Assembly (NCBI GenBank): GCA_003529325.1
Contig: DPVW01000319.1
Span: forward strand, 2,839-9,502
Direction: 5' to 3'
Length of the DNA: 6,664 nucleotides
From: Candidatus Latescibacterota bacterium
Lineage (GTDB): Bacteria > Latescibacterota > UBA2968 > UBA8231
This document shows positions 6,399 to 6,664 of the stretch, in pieces. Under the pieces are notes generated by a model that saw only the letters and a list, made by a program, of their open reading frames with translations, made no database searches and had not been told where the DNA came from. Within the stretch, counting starts at the first letter, position 1. Every line of letters starts with the position of its first letter. Both the position numbers and the translations under genes were made by a program.

Positions 6399-6466
6399 GT
6401 CAGGGCGATGATGAAGCCCGGTCATTCAGTGGTCGACCCAACCGCCATGGCTGACGCACCTTGCCG

Positions 6467-6498
6467 TTGCCCCCGGCGGGGACGAGTGACGGGGGCAA
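6467..6498 (+). promoter_or_regulatory. 9-bp hairpin covering the ribosome binding region of the membrane-protein gene
   Basis: TTGCCCCCG (6467-6475) and CGGGGGCAA (6490-6498) are exact reverse complements with a 14-base loop. The 3' arm contains GGGGG (6491-6495), the only purine-rich ribosome-binding candidate for the ATG at 6500. The arm ends one base before that codon. If transcribed, this GC-rich stem would hide the initiation region, so it could act as a translational switch or simply lower expression. It could also be an operator at the DNA level. Confidence 0.45.
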
Positions 6499-6499
6499 G

Positions 6500-6664
6500 A
6501 TGACGACAAGAAGGGAGATCTATGTCGGCCTCTTCCTGATCTCGCTGGCGACACTGATGTAAGAGATCCTGTTGACCCGTCTCTTCAGCGTCACCATGTG
6601 GCATCACTTCGCCTTTATGGCCATCTCGCTGGCCATGTTCGGGACCACCATGGGCGCAGCAGCC
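6500..6664 (+). pseudogene. 5' part of a polytopic membrane protein (spermidine-synthase-like family), interrupted by in-frame TAA
   Basis: Frame 6500 reads MTTRREIYVGLFLISLATLM, then TAA (6560-6562), then EILLTRLFSVTMWHHFAFMA and on, open to the window edge. The sequence on both sides of the stop forms one familiar pattern: a first membrane helix running into E-I-L-L-T-R-L-F-S-V-x-x-W-x-H-F-A-F and a second helix. From memory this is the N-terminus of membrane proteins annotated as spermidine-synthase-like or fused MFS/spermidine synthase. The stop replaces a position that is commonly tyrosine, so one base (TAC or TAT to TAA) would explain it. Options are a recent nonsense mutation, an assembly error, or recoding; the last is unlikely because other genes here end normally. 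The only ribosome-binding candidate is the GGGGG buried in the 6467-6498 hairpin. Only about 55 codons are visible, so the rest of the gene cannot be judged. Confidence 0.6.

Noticed and set aside
6431..6438. GGTCGACC palindrome in the 6377-6499 intergenic region
   Set aside because: An 8-base palindrome occurs often by chance in GC-rich DNA, and it has no promoter or repeat partner here.
6522..6524. Alternative ATG at 6522 with a better purine-rich upstream tract as the start of the last gene
   Set aside because: It is in a different frame from the conserved membrane-protein sequence, so it cannot start that product.
6560..6562. Reassignment of TAA to a sense codon in this organism
   Set aside because: One case beside normally ending genes is better explained by mutation or assembly error; no other conserved frame here contains an internal stop.

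Overview
The window is GC-rich, densely coded bacterial chromosome. It holds six complete or near-complete protein genes and the first codons of two more, one at each edge. The lineage cannot be fixed. The lipoprotein-type solute-binding protein and the divergent enolase-superfamily enzyme would suit a Gram-negative bacterium of the planctomycete/Latescibacterota/proteobacterial sort often recovered as environmental metagenome assemblies, but that is inference. There is no phage, IS element, CRISPR array, tRNA or rRNA.

Layout. (1) Positions 1-32 carry the first ten codons of a leftward gene, GTG start with a good Shine-Dalgarno. (2) Positions 33-134 form a short divergent control region with two overlapping perfect inverted repeats and a TTGACA box facing each way. 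(3) Positions 135-1436, plus strand, encode the GTPase HflX, here without its common hfq/hflKC neighbours. (4) Positions 1459-6376, minus strand, are one tightly packed operon converging on hflX. In transcription order it encodes an HD-domain phosphohydrolase of the HDDC2/YfbR type, an unusual mandelate racemase/muconate lactonizing enzyme (enolase superfamily) homologue, a carbohydrate-type ABC solute-binding lipoprotein, and two ABC permeases (MalF-like, then MalG-like). Junctions are a 4-base overlap, a 17-base overlap, a 2-base gap and a 1-base overlap, so the five genes are very probably co-transcribed and translationally coupled. (5) Positions 6377-6499 are a divergent intergenic region with a GC hairpin around a TATATT box and a 9-bp hairpin burying the start region of the next gene. 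(6) Positions 6500-6664, plus strand, hold the 5' end of a polytopic membrane protein resembling the spermidine-synthase-like membrane family, interrupted at codon 21 by an in-frame TAA.

How the genes work together. The binding protein and two permeases form a CUT1-like importer for a sugar, oligosaccharide or sugar acid; no ATPase is encoded here, so a shared ATPase must be supplied from elsewhere. The enolase-superfamily protein is the obvious candidate to act on the imported compound, but its expected active-site positions are rich in histidine in place of the usual lysine and acidic residues, so neither the reaction nor the metal site can be read from the known subgroups. The HD enzyme at the head of the operon, with all of its metal-binding residues, is the unexpected partner. 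The most noteworthy items are this HD/atypical-enolase/ABC operon, the premature stop in the last gene, and the overlapping palindromes upstream of hflX.
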